Positions 54,847 through 62,712 of a stretch of 64,000 bases of DNA are shown in pieces. Position 1 is the first letter of the stretch. Each line of letters starts with the position of its first letter. The position numbers and the translations under genes were made by a program. This stretch comes from Chitinophagaceae bacterium (lineage in GTDB: Bacteria; Bacteroidota; Bacteroidia; Chitinophagales; Chitinophagaceae). Below the pieces are notes generated by a model that saw only the letters and a program-made list of their open reading frames with translations, did no database searches and was not told the origin of the DNA. The stretch is from NCBI GenBank assembly GCA_016720585.1, contig JADKKH010000005.1, positions 248,001 through 312,000 of the forward strand, read 5' to 3'.

Positions 54847-55011
54847 ATGTCGTTACTGAATCAAAACAATAAGAAAGGTAAAAAGAAAGACACAAAAAAA
54901 AACAGTGTAGGTAACACGCCCGGCGGATCAAAATTTATACAGAAACCCGCTAAGGCAACCGGAGGCTTTGTCAGCAAGCAGGCTAATACCGGTTCACAAC
55001 GGGGAAGTTGA
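54847..55011 (+). CDS. Small basic protein, 54 residues
   Basis: ATG at 54847, TGA at 55009-55011. The N-terminal half is very Lys/Asn-rich (NNKKGKKKDTKKN) and the second half is Gly/Ser/Lys-rich with the segment GGSKFIQKPAKATGGF and a terminal GSQRGS. This layout resembles short conserved basic proteins seen in related bacteria; nucleic-acid binding is possible. It has a promoter-like sequence upstream and converges on msrB with 5 bp between stops. Confidence 0.65.
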   Translation: MSLLNQNNKKGKKKDTKKNSVGNTPGGSKFIQKPAKATGGFVSKQANTGSQRGS

Positions 55012-55016
55012 CCTTC

Positions 55017-55565
55017 CTATTGTGGCTTTGAACTGGTGGGCGCTTTTCCCCCTTCCGGAACAAAAATCAAAGCCGCTGAATTCATACAATATCTTTTACC
55101 GGTTGGTTTAGGTCCATCATCAAAAACATGACCCAGGTGTGAACCGCTTTTACTGTCCACCACGGCCCAGCGTACCGAACCATAACTTTCATCTTTCAAT
55201 AATCTTACGGCCTCCGGAGTAATAGGTGCATAAAAGCTGGGCCATCCGGTGCCGGAATTAAATTTTGCTTCTGAACTGAACAAAGGTTGTAATGAAGCGG
55301 CGGAATAATAAGTCCCTTTTTGATAAAAATGGTCATATTTACCTGTGCCTGCTCTTTCGGTTCCTTCCTCCCGCAAAATATAATATTGCATTTCGGTAAG
55401 CCGGGCTTTCCATTCCGTCTCAGTCAGTTTCATAGGAAATACGGTTTTATTATCTGCCACAGGCGGATCCGGATAAACATTCTTTTTGGCAGTGGTTTGC
55501 GCCTGGCCACAACTGTAAGTAAACAACGCGACCAAAATGATTCCTAAAAAATTAAAGATGCGCAT
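55017..55565 (-). CDS. msrB: Peptide-methionine (R)-S-oxide reductase MsrB, lipoprotein, zinc-less form
   Basis: 182 residues. A signal peptide ends near Cys19 (TYSCGQ), suggesting a lipoprotein on the envelope side. The MsrB domain (about 45-172) has GTGWPSFYAP, SHLGHVFDDGP and the catalytic Cys160 in RYCMNSAAL. Both CxxC zinc sites of the common form are missing (YYSAASLQPLF and VRWAVVDSKSGSHLG), as in other zinc-free MsrB. It reduces methionine-R-sulfoxide in proteins, here probably outside the cytosol. Confidence 0.92.
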   Translation of the reverse strand: MRIFNFLGIILVALFTYSCGQAQTTAKKNVYPDPPVADNKTVFPMKLTETEWKARLTEMQYYILREEGTERAGTGKYDHFYQKGTYYSAASLQPLFSSEAKFNSGTGWPSFYAPITPEAVRLLKDESYGSVRWAVVDSKSGSHLGHVFDDGPKPTGKRYCMNSAALIFVPEGGKAPTSSKPQ

Positions 55566-55788
55566 AATTTATTTTAATATTCTTACTAAACGAAAAAGGG
55601 TAACTGGGTTTTCATAAAAAACAAATTTACTAACAATTTGAACGGTTTGTTTGTCACTTGAACGACCCGATATCCTAAGCTACCGGGAATTAACATTCAG
55701 ACAACAAATTCAAAATTGTGGTTTGGCCATAAAGGATAACTCTGTAATGATGAATAGTAGTACATTAGCTTTCCGCAAAACAAATTTT

Positions 55789-57699
55789 ATGTACAAACAA
55801 ATTGCCGCCATTTTATCCCTGCTGTTTACTTCAATTTCATTTGCCCAGAACCGCCTCACCCCCGAGATGCTCTGGCAGTTAGGAAGGGTTTCCGGTCTTG
55901 GAATATCCAACGATGGAAAATATGTGGTCTATTCTGTAGGTATACCCAATGCAATTGAAAATAAAACCAGCCGTAAATCCTATATCATTCCGGTAGAAGG
56001 CGGTCAACCGATACCCATCAGCAAACCGGATAGTTTTCTGGCAGATAAAAATATTTCGCCGGATGGGCTATATCAACTGACGAATAAAGAAGTTAAGATC
56101 AAAAAAGTTAGCGGGAGTGATTACTACCCCGAATTATCCAAATCAAATGTGTACATATATGACAACCTGATGTACCGTCATTGGGATACCTGGGAGGATG
56201 GAAATTTTGATCATGTTTTTTTTATGCCGACGGGTTTTCCGGAAAAGGCCAAAGACATCATGCCCGATCAACCTTATGATTGTCCGCAAAAACCATTTGG
56301 TGGTGATGAAGATTATGTGTGGAATCCCGACAGTAAACATATCGTTTACGTAACCAAACAGAAATACGGAATTGATTATGCCATCAGTACCAATACTGAT
56401 ATTTTTTCCTATGATATTGAAAAAGGAACCACCAAAAACCTGACAGAAGGCATGAAGGGCTATGACCTGAACCCGCTTTACAACAAAAAAGGCGACCTGG
56501 CCTGGTTAAGCATGAAGCGGGACGGATATGAAGCCGATAAACAGGACCTGGTCGTGTCAAACGGCATTTCCACTATCAACTTAACAGGGCAGCGTGATGA
56601 TATTAATGTGGAAGGTTTTAAATGGAGTGATGATGACAAGACCCTTTTCTTCTGGGCGCCTATTAACGGTACGCAGCAATTATTTTCAGTAAACTATCCC
56701 GGAAATACTAAAATGCTTCCTGTTATCCGCCAAATAACCAAAGGTGATTTTGATATTACCGGTATCATCGGGCAAACCCGTGATAATCTGATCGTATCCA
56801 GAACCGATATGAATCATGCTGCCGAAATCTATTCGGTAGAGATCAATACCGGTAACATGAAACAACTCACGCATGTGAATGATGCTGCCTACACTTCGAT
56901 CGGGGCCTGCAAAACAGAAAGGCGTTTTGTAAAAACAACCGACGGGAAACAAATGCTGGTATGGGTCATTTACCCTCCGGACTTTGATCCGCATAAAAAA
57001 TATCCTACCCTGCTGTATTGCCAGGGCGGACCACAGTCTGCATTAACACAATTCTATTCTTTCCGATGGAATTTTCAACTGATGGCTTCGCAGGGATATA
57101 TTGTGGTGGCACCCAACCGCCGGGGCATGCCCGGTCATGGTACCAAATGGAATGAACAGATCAGTAAAGACCATGGCGGACAAGCTATAAAAGATTACCT
57201 GAGTGCAATTGATGCGTTGGCGAAGGAACCCTTTGTAGATAAAGGCCGGTTAGGTTGTATAGGCGCCAGTTATGGAGGCTATTCTGTTTTTATGCTGGCC
57301 GGTGTGCATAATAAACGTTTTAAAACATTTATCTCACACGATGGCATTTTTGATATGCGCAGCATGTATGGCACCACCGAAGAAATGTGGTTTGTAGATT
57401 GGGATTGGGGCGGCAATTACTGGGATAAGAAAAATGTGGCGGCGCAAAAATCGTATAGCCAGTTTAACCCGGTCAATTATGTAGATAAATGGAATACGCC
57501 CATCCTGATCGTGCAGGGTGGTAAAGATTACCGGGTTCCTATTGAACAGGGCCAGGGGGCTTTCCAGGCGGCGCAGCTACGGGGTATCAAAAGCAAGTTC
57601 ATTTATCTCCCCGATGAAAATCATTGGGTGCTCAGTGCACAAAATGCGCTGGTATGGCAACATGAATTTTATAAATGGCTGGAAGAAACATTGAAATAA
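55789..57699 (+). CDS. S9 family peptidase (prolyl oligopeptidase/DPP type), secreted
   Basis: 636 residues from the ATG at 55789, which starts a good signal peptide (MYKQIAAILSLLFTSISFAQ); the frame is open upstream to 55651 but without signal-like sequence. The N-terminal beta-propeller covers about 30-370. The alpha/beta-hydrolase domain has the nucleophile in GASYGGYSVFML (Ser near 485), the Asp in VQGGKDYRVP and the His in PDENHWVLS. Cleaves peptides, often after proline or Ala, in the periplasm. Confidence 0.9.
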   Translation: MYKQIAAILSLLFTSISFAQNRLTPEMLWQLGRVSGLGISNDGKYVVYSVGIPNAIENKTSRKSYIIPVEGGQPIPISKPDSFLADKNISPDGLYQLTNKEVKIKKVSGSDYYPELSKSNVYIYDNLMYRHWDTWEDGNFDHVFFMPTGFPEKAKDIMPDQPYDCPQKPFGGDEDYVWNPDSKHIVYVTKQKYGIDYAISTNTDIFSYDIEKGTTKNLTEGMKGYDLNPLYNKKGDLAWLSMKRDGYEADKQDLVVSNGISTINLTGQRDDINVEGFKWSDDDKTLFFWAPINGTQQLFSVNYPGNTKMLPVIRQITKGDFDITGIIGQTRDNLIVSRTDMNHAAEIYSVEINTGNMKQLTHVNDAAYTSIGACKTERRFVKTTDGKQMLVWVIYPPDFDPHKKYPTLLYCQGGPQSALTQFYSFRWNFQLMASQGYIVVAPNRRGMPGHGTKWNEQISKDHGGQAIKDYLSAIDALAKEPFVDKGRLGCIGASYGGYSVFMLAGVHNKRFKTFISHDGIFDMRSMYGTTEEMWFVDWDWGGNYWDKKNVAAQKSYSQFNPVNYVDKWNTPILIVQGGKDYRVPIEQGQGAFQAAQLRGIKSKFIYLPDENHWVLSAQNALVWQHEFYKWLEETLK

Positions 57700-57703
57700 G
57701 CGA

Positions 57704-58420
57704 TCAGCGTTTCAAAAATTTTCCATTTACCAGTTTATTCATCACTTCATCCTTATGATTCCGGCTGATCGGAATATGCTGCTGCCCGATACGGATATCA
57801 TTGCCTTCAATCGAATCAATCTTTGCAGCTGCCACGATAAAGGATTTATGAACTTTCAGGAATTTATTGGCCGGCAGATATTCTTCGACTGATCTAAAAG
57901 TGAGGTAGGTCATGTATTTTTTAGAAGGAGTATGAATAATGACATAATTCTGTAATGCTTCAACATACAAAATATCCTCGTACCTTATTTTCACCAGTTT
58001 GTTATCGGCTTTAATAAAAAAATATTCAGTGGTGTCGGCTTCTTTCCGGTTGGTATCCCGAACTTCATAATATTCTTTGGCCTTTAGTACTGCTTTGAAA
58101 AACCGTTCAAATGAAACAGGCTTTACCAGGTAATCCAGTGCGTTCACCTCAAAACCTTCCAGCGCATACTGCGGATAGGCCGTGGTAAAGATCACCGGGG
58201 GTGCATTGGGCAATGTTTTAAAAAAATCCAGGCCGGTTATTTTCGGCATCTGTATGTCCAGGAAAAGCAACTGCACTTCTCCCCTGCTGATCAGGTCGGC
58301 GGCTTTCAGGGGATTGTCAAACTCACCGATGAAATCTAAAAAATCAACATCGGCAATATATTCTTTCAGGCCTTTTCGGGCCAGCGGCTCATCGTCAATG
58401 ATAATACTCCGGATATTCAT
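57704..58420 (-). CDS. LytTR family response regulator
   Basis: 238 residues. Receiver domain with phospho-acceptor Asp55 (LLFLDIQMPK), acidic pocket DD at 9-10 and the conserved Lys of VKPVSFERFF near 101; then a LytTR DNA-binding domain from about 130 (IRYEDILYVEALQNYVIIHT, ending RIGQQHIPISRNHKDEV). Its ATG overlaps the stop of the sensor kinase gene (ATGA, 58417-58420), so the pair is translationally coupled. Confidence 0.95.
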   Translation of the reverse strand: MNIRSIIIDDEPLARKGLKEYIADVDFLDFIGEFDNPLKAADLISRGEVQLLFLDIQMPKITGLDFFKTLPNAPPVIFTTAYPQYALEGFEVNALDYLVKPVSFERFFKAVLKAKEYYEVRDTNRKEADTTEYFFIKADNKLVKIRYEDILYVEALQNYVIIHTPSKKYMTYLTFRSVEEYLPANKFLKVHKSFIVAAAKIDSIEGNDIRIGQQHIPISRNHKDEVMNKLVNGKFLKR

Positions 58421-59442
58421 GTTATCTGAAGATTTAATTTCGCCGAAAAGGTATTTTCCGAATTATCAATTTTCAATTCATGCCTGTCCGGGTATAAAAG
58501 TTCCAGCCTCCGTTTTACATTATTCAGACCGATACCACCCTGAGACTCCGTTACCGGTTGGTTTTCTTTGGAGTTCGTTACACAAAAAACAAAAACACCG
58601 TTTTCACGTGACAGATCCACTTTTACGTAATTGGTTTTATCCGGAAAATGAGAAATATGTTTAAAGGCATTCTCCACAAAGGAAACCAACAGCAAGGGCT
58701 CAATCAAAAAATCCTTCACCCCGGGAGTACAGGTGAACTGAACGGAATATTTTTCATCCTTTCTCAGTTGTTGGAGGTCCATATAATCTTTCAGGTAATG
58801 CATTTCTTTTTCAATAGATATCTTATCATCTTTTACTTCATATAGCTGGTACCGGAGCATATCCGAAAATTTATGCAACGCCTCCCGGGCTTCGGTATTA
58901 TCCTTATGAATCAGAAAATAGACTGCGTTCAGTGAATTAAAAATGAAGTGCGGGTTGATCTGGGATTTAAGAAAATTTAATTCAGCTTCTGCCTTTTCTT
59001 TGGCTGTTTCAACCATGCGCTTTTGCAGTTTTCCGTAATCAAACATTAACTTAATGGCAGCACCGGCTATGACCAGGAAAAAATGAGGTATGATATTGTC
59101 ATAGATCCTTTTTTTCAGGTTCCCCGTCCATTGATAAAGTTCAGGGCTGTTGAGCATACGGCCCAGGATATTCATCTTAAAAACACTGCTTAGAAATATC
59201 ATGCCTGCAAAAAACAGTACAAATAAAACGTATTTCTTTTTATAGAGCAGCCGGGGGATCAGTATATAGTTGGTGATGCTGATCATCAGGGCGAGGTCAA
59301 CAACTTTGATCAGTGTGACTTTAAAAGCCAGGTTCCCGGTTGAATAATCATCCACCCGCAGGAAATACCAGATCCCAAAAACCAGCATCCAGAAGAAAAA
59401 ATGATGCAGCTTGTATTTAATAAGCAAGGGGCCGTAATGCAT
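58417..59442 (-). CDS. LytS-type sensor histidine kinase
   Basis: 341 residues. Four hydrophobic helices in the N-terminal 135 residues (about 14-30, 42-62, 70-90, 117-134) anchor it in the membrane; a coiled linker follows. His165 in QINPHFIFNSLNA is the phosphorylation site of the His_kinase family, with the N box in FVENAFKHI and a GIGLNNVKRRL segment in the ATPase domain. The signal it senses is unknown. Co-translated with the LytTR regulator. Confidence 0.93.
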   Translation of the reverse strand: MHYGPLLIKYKLHHFFFWMLVFGIWYFLRVDDYSTGNLAFKVTLIKVVDLALMISITNYILIPRLLYKKKYVLFVLFFAGMIFLSSVFKMNILGRMLNSPELYQWTGNLKKRIYDNIIPHFFLVIAGAAIKLMFDYGKLQKRMVETAKEKAEAELNFLKSQINPHFIFNSLNAVYFLIHKDNTEAREALHKFSDMLRYQLYEVKDDKISIEKEMHYLKDYMDLQQLRKDEKYSVQFTCTPGVKDFLIEPLLLVSFVENAFKHISHFPDKTNYVKVDLSRENGVFVFCVTNSKENQPVTESQGGIGLNNVKRRLELLYPDRHELKIDNSENTFSAKLNLQIT

Positions 59443-59572
59443 ACTTCAAAATAAATGTACAACATACGGGCCGTAAAACGATTTACACCAAGGGACCTTT
59501 TTACGTGATAACATGCAGCGCAGAGTGGTTAACTGAAGAAGATGAAGCTTGAGTATATCCTCAAAAACCCTG

Positions 59573-60049
59573 TTATTTTATTGAAAAATCTGCCCGGACT
59601 TTGTAATAAGAAATTGAACGTTCCACCAGGTTGGCAATCATCCCGTTTACTTTGAGCCGCCAAAGTTTCTTCTCTTTATCATAAAGAACATCCACGGAGC
59701 CTGAAGCAACATTGACAAATGAAACCTGTTCACCTGTACGGAAAGAGTATTTGGCGGCTAATTCGGAACGTCCATCCGGGCTTATTGAAATTTTATATTT
59801 CCCGTTCTTCAATCTTTTATCCCGGAAGAACATCGTAAAGAACTGGTCCTTTTGTTCCACCACAATGGTCAGGTCACCCTTTACCCGGTACACTTTCAGG
59901 GTCGCAGGCCGCGCTTCAATAAAAAAATTATTGCTGGTGCTGGTGTCAGTAACATAAACCGGGCAGCGGCCCAGGACAGTGTCTCTTTCCTTCTGGGCAG
60001 CGCCCGCAAGGGAAGAAAAAATAAACAGGAACAAGATTACAGTTCGCAT
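59573..60049 (-). CDS. Secreted hypothetical protein
   Basis: 158 residues with signal peptide 1-18 (SLAGAAQ). The mature part is beta-rich with no known motif (VYRVKGDLTIVVEQKDQFF, then SFVNVASGSVDVLYDKEKKLWRL). Single gene between the kinase gene (131 bp) and yggS (67 bp), same strand as both. No family recognised. Confidence 0.65.
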   Translation of the reverse strand: MRTVILFLFIFSSLAGAAQKERDTVLGRCPVYVTDTSTSNNFFIEARPATLKVYRVKGDLTIVVEQKDQFFTMFFRDKRLKNGKYKISISPDGRSELAAKYSFRTGEQVSFVNVASGSVDVLYDKEKKLWRLKVNGMIANLVERSISYYKVRADFSIK

Positions 60050-60116
60050 TGCGGTAAATTAAAGGGTAAAAAATACGAATAAAAACTAATAAAATGGCAG
60101 TTGAACCCGGTTTTGT

Positions 60117-60791
60117 TTACATTTTGCTTCGTTCACCGAATAACAGGCTACCAATTCTCACCATTGTGCTTCCTTCTTCTGCTGCTATCCGGTAATCGCT
60201 GCTCATGCCCATGGAAAGAGTTTGAAGTTTAATGTTTGATGTTTGATGTTTAGTGTACTGATCAAAGATTCGTTTAAGTTTTTTAAATTCTTCGCGGACC
60301 AGGTTCCCATTTTCAGAAAAACTCGCCATGCCCATTAATCCGCAAATGATTATGTTGTTCATTTTTAAATTGGCTGACTGGCTGATCAATTCATTAAGTT
60401 CCTCTTCATTAAGGCCAAATTTTGTTTCTTCCTGTGCAATATGAACCTGGAGAAGACAATCGATCACCCGGTTATTTTTCATGCCCTCTTTGTTAATCTC
60501 TTTCAGCAGTTTTAGACTGTCTACCCCGTGTATGAGTTGCACAAATGGCGCTATTAACTTTACTTTATTAGTTTGAAGGTGACCAATATAATGCCAGCAG
60601 ATATCCTTGGGCAGTTGGCTGGCCTTATCGACCAGTTCCTGCACATAGTTTTCTCCAAAATCTTTTTGACCCAGATCATATAATTCCTGAATTTCTTCTA
60701 TGGGTTTGGTTTTGGAAACGGCCACCAGCTTAATATTTCTATTACTTAATTCTTTTTTTATCAACTGATATGCTTCCTTATTAACGGCCAT
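60117..60791 (-). CDS. YggS family pyridoxal phosphate-binding protein (PLPBP)
   Basis: 224 residues, TIM-barrel PLP protein of the YggS/PROSC family. The PLP lysine is Lys27 (LVAVSKTKP); the HYIGHLQTNKVK segment near 66 and LSMGMSSDYRIAAEEGSTMVRIG near 190-215 are hallmarks. Involved in PLP and amino-acid balance without a known catalytic reaction. A 35-bp heptamer repeat (60221-60255) lies in the coding sequence just before LSMGMSSD. Confidence 0.93.
   Translation of the reverse strand: MAVNKEAYQLIKKELSNRNIKLVAVSKTKPIEEIQELYDLGQKDFGENYVQELVDKASQLPKDICWHYIGHLQTNKVKLIAPFVQLIHGVDSLKLLKEINKEGMKNNRVIDCLLQVHIAQEETKFGLNEEELNELISQSANLKMNNIIICGLMGMASFSENGNLVREEFKKLKRIFDQYTKHQTSNIKLQTLSMGMSSDYRIAAEEGSTMVRIGSLLFGERSKM
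60221..60255. repeat. Heptamer tandem repeat inside yggS
   Basis: Five units of TTTGATG type: TTTGAAG, TTTAATG, TTTGATG, TTTGATG, TTTAGTG. Since 7 is not a multiple of 3, gain or loss of one unit would change the frame of the last 40 or so codons. Confidence 0.8.
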
Positions 60792-60811
60792 AAATATTAC
60801 AAATTAATGTA

Positions 60812-60819
60812 CAAAGGTA
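60812..60819 (-). promoter_or_regulatory. -7 box upstream of yggS
   Basis: TACCTTTG on the minus strand, 21 bp upstream of the ATG. A TTG is present upstream but at only about 14 bp, so only the -7 part is well supported. Confidence 0.4.
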
Positions 60820-60841
60820 TCTTACAAATTATACAAAGAAA

Positions 60842-60869
60842 AAGCCATCCCTTCTTCAGATGATGGCTT
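60842..60869 (-). terminator. Terminator of the acyl-CoA dehydrogenase gene
   Basis: 8-bp stem AAGCCATC / GATGGCTT with a 12-nt loop, followed on the minus strand by TTTCTTTTTCTTT; T7 also follows on the plus strand. Confidence 0.75.
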
Positions 60870-60890
60870 GAGTTTTTTTATAGTAACCGG

Positions 60891-62045
60891 TCATTTCAAA
60901 ATAGAACGGCTGATAACAATCCGTTGCACTTCGCTGGTACCTTCATAGATCTGGGTGATCTTGGCATCCCGCATCAGCCGCTCCACATGATATTCTTTTA
61001 CAAAACCATATCCGCCATGGATCTGCACGGCTTCTATGGTGGTCCACATGGCTGTTTCCGAGGCAAATACTTTGGCCATGGAAGAACTGAGGGTATAATC
61101 TATATCGTTGTCTTTTTCCCAGGCTGCTTTAAGACAAAGCAACCGGGCCGCTTCGATCCGCGTCGCCATATCCGCCAGTTTGAATGCAATGATCTGGTGA
61201 TTCATAATCTCCGTACCAAAAGCTTTTCTTGTTTTGGAATACTCTCTTGCAAGTTCATAAGCGCCACTGGCAATACCCAGTGCCTGTGAAGCAATACCGA
61301 TCCTTCCTCCGGCCAGCGTTTTCATAGCAAACTTAAAACCAAAGCCATCTTCGCCAACCCGGTTTTCTTTTGGCACTTTCACATCATTGAACATGACGGT
61401 ATGTGTATCACTTCCGCGGATCCCTAATTTATTTTCTTTGGCGGCTACAACAACACCCGGCCAGTTTTTTTCAACGATCAAACAATTGATTCCTTTTGAT
61501 CCTTTTGCGGGATCTGTTTGCGCTATTACCAGGTAGACCGAGGCTGTGCCTCCATTGGTGATCCAGTTCTTGGTGCCATTCAGGAGGTAATGATCCCCTT
61601 TATCTTCTGCTGTTGTTTTTTGTGAAGTAGCATCACTTCCTGCTTCGGGTTCGCTCAGCATAAAAGCTCCGATGTATAATTCACCGTCTTTTTGTCCCTG
61701 TGCCAATGGGGTAAGATATTTTTGTTTTTGTGCTTCATTGCCATATTGCTGCAGGCCATAACACACTAAACTGTTATTCACGCTCATGGCCACACTGGTA
61801 CTGGCATCTATTTTACTGATTTCTTCCATCGCCAGCACATAACTGATGGTATCCATACCGGCACCACCGTATTGGGGGTCCACCATCATACCCATAAAAC
61901 CCAGTTCAGCCAGTTTCATCACCTGTGCCCGGGGGAATAGTTGTTTTTCATCCCGCTCAATTACACCCGGCAGGCATTCCTTTTGAGCAAAATCGCGGGC
62001 TGCTTTCTGAATCATCAGCTGTTCTTCATTCAGTTGGAATAACAT
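60891..62045 (-). CDS. Acyl-CoA dehydrogenase
   Basis: 384 residues, single-domain soluble FAD enzyme of normal length. FAD and substrate motifs: GAFMLSEPEAGSDATS near 122, NGTKNWITNGG near 155, and the catalytic Glu368 in QIYEGTSEVQR, placed as in short- and medium-chain enzymes. It introduces the alpha-beta double bond in acyl-CoA in beta-oxidation or branched-chain amino-acid breakdown; the chain-length preference cannot be read. Monocistronic as far as seen. Confidence 0.94.
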   Translation of the reverse strand: MLFQLNEEQLMIQKAARDFAQKECLPGVIERDEKQLFPRAQVMKLAELGFMGMMVDPQYGGAGMDTISYVLAMEEISKIDASTSVAMSVNNSLVCYGLQQYGNEAQKQKYLTPLAQGQKDGELYIGAFMLSEPEAGSDATSQKTTAEDKGDHYLLNGTKNWITNGGTASVYLVIAQTDPAKGSKGINCLIVEKNWPGVVVAAKENKLGIRGSDTHTVMFNDVKVPKENRVGEDGFGFKFAMKTLAGGRIGIASQALGIASGAYELAREYSKTRKAFGTEIMNHQIIAFKLADMATRIEAARLLCLKAAWEKDNDIDYTLSSSMAKVFASETAMWTTIEAVQIHGGYGFVKEYHVERLMRDAKITQIYEGTSEVQRIVISRSILK

Positions 62046-62202
62046 AAAAAAGGAAATTTTTAGATGGATTCACCTTAACAAAAGCTTCAGTGAAATATAA
62101 AACAAAGATAGGGTCAAAGCCTATTCAGAAAAGAACCTCATTGATTTACAACTAATTTGAAAGTTCCTGCGGGAAGGCCTCTTTCCGGTACGTTTTTTGG
62201 CG

Positions 62203-62210
62203 TAACTTTG
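62203..62210 (+). promoter_or_regulatory. -7 box upstream of ccmE
   Basis: TAACTTTG, matching TAnnTTTG, 19 bp upstream of the ccmE ATG. No clear TTG at -33. Confidence 0.45.
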
Positions 62211-62229
62211 CCCTCGCAAACTGAGGTTT

Positions 62230-62703
62230 ATGAAAAGAATACATATTATACTTCTGGTATTTATCGCCGGCACCATAGCACTGCTTATTGGATTGATGGA
62301 CACCGGCTCCACCTATGAAACTATTGCTGAGGCCAAAGCCAAACCCGGAAAATTCGTTCATGTGGCAGTCCGCTTAGATAAGTCAAAGCCCGTTGAGTAT
62401 GATGCAAAAAAAGATGCCAACTACCTGAGTTTTGAGGCGATTGCCATAGATAGCTCCCGGGAATCCATGAAAGTGGTTTACCGGAACGGGGAAATTCCTA
62501 ACCTGATGATCAGCGAAAGATTAGTGTTGAAGGGTAAATTTGTAAACGATCATTTTGAATGTAAGGATGTACAAACAAAATGCCCCTCCAAATACAAGGA
62601 AAGTATGAAGCCAACTGAAAAGAGTATTCAAACTTCCACTTCTGCTAATCTGCCGGCGGGTCAAACCAGCACGGCCTCAACTAATCTGGAAGCCACCAAA
62701 TAA
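62230..62703 (+). CDS. ccmE: Cytochrome c maturation heme chaperone CcmE, CxxxY type
   Basis: 157 residues. One N-terminal membrane anchor (about 4-22), then the periplasmic OB-fold domain with GKFVHVAVRLD and LMISERLVLKGKF. The heme-attachment site reads KCPSKY: Cys118 and Tyr122, i.e. CxxxY in place of the HxxxY of E. coli, as known from archaeal and some bacterial CcmE. A Ser/Thr-rich tail follows. It hands heme to apocytochrome c via CcmF; ccmF begins 9 bp downstream. Confidence 0.9.
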   Translation: MKRIHIILLVFIAGTIALLIGLMDTGSTYETIAEAKAKPGKFVHVAVRLDKSKPVEYDAKKDANYLSFEAIAIDSSRESMKVVYRNGEIPNLMISERLVLKGKFVNDHFECKDVQTKCPSKYKESMKPTEKSIQTSTSANLPAGQTSTASTNLEATK

Positions 62704-62712
62704 AAAACCTGA

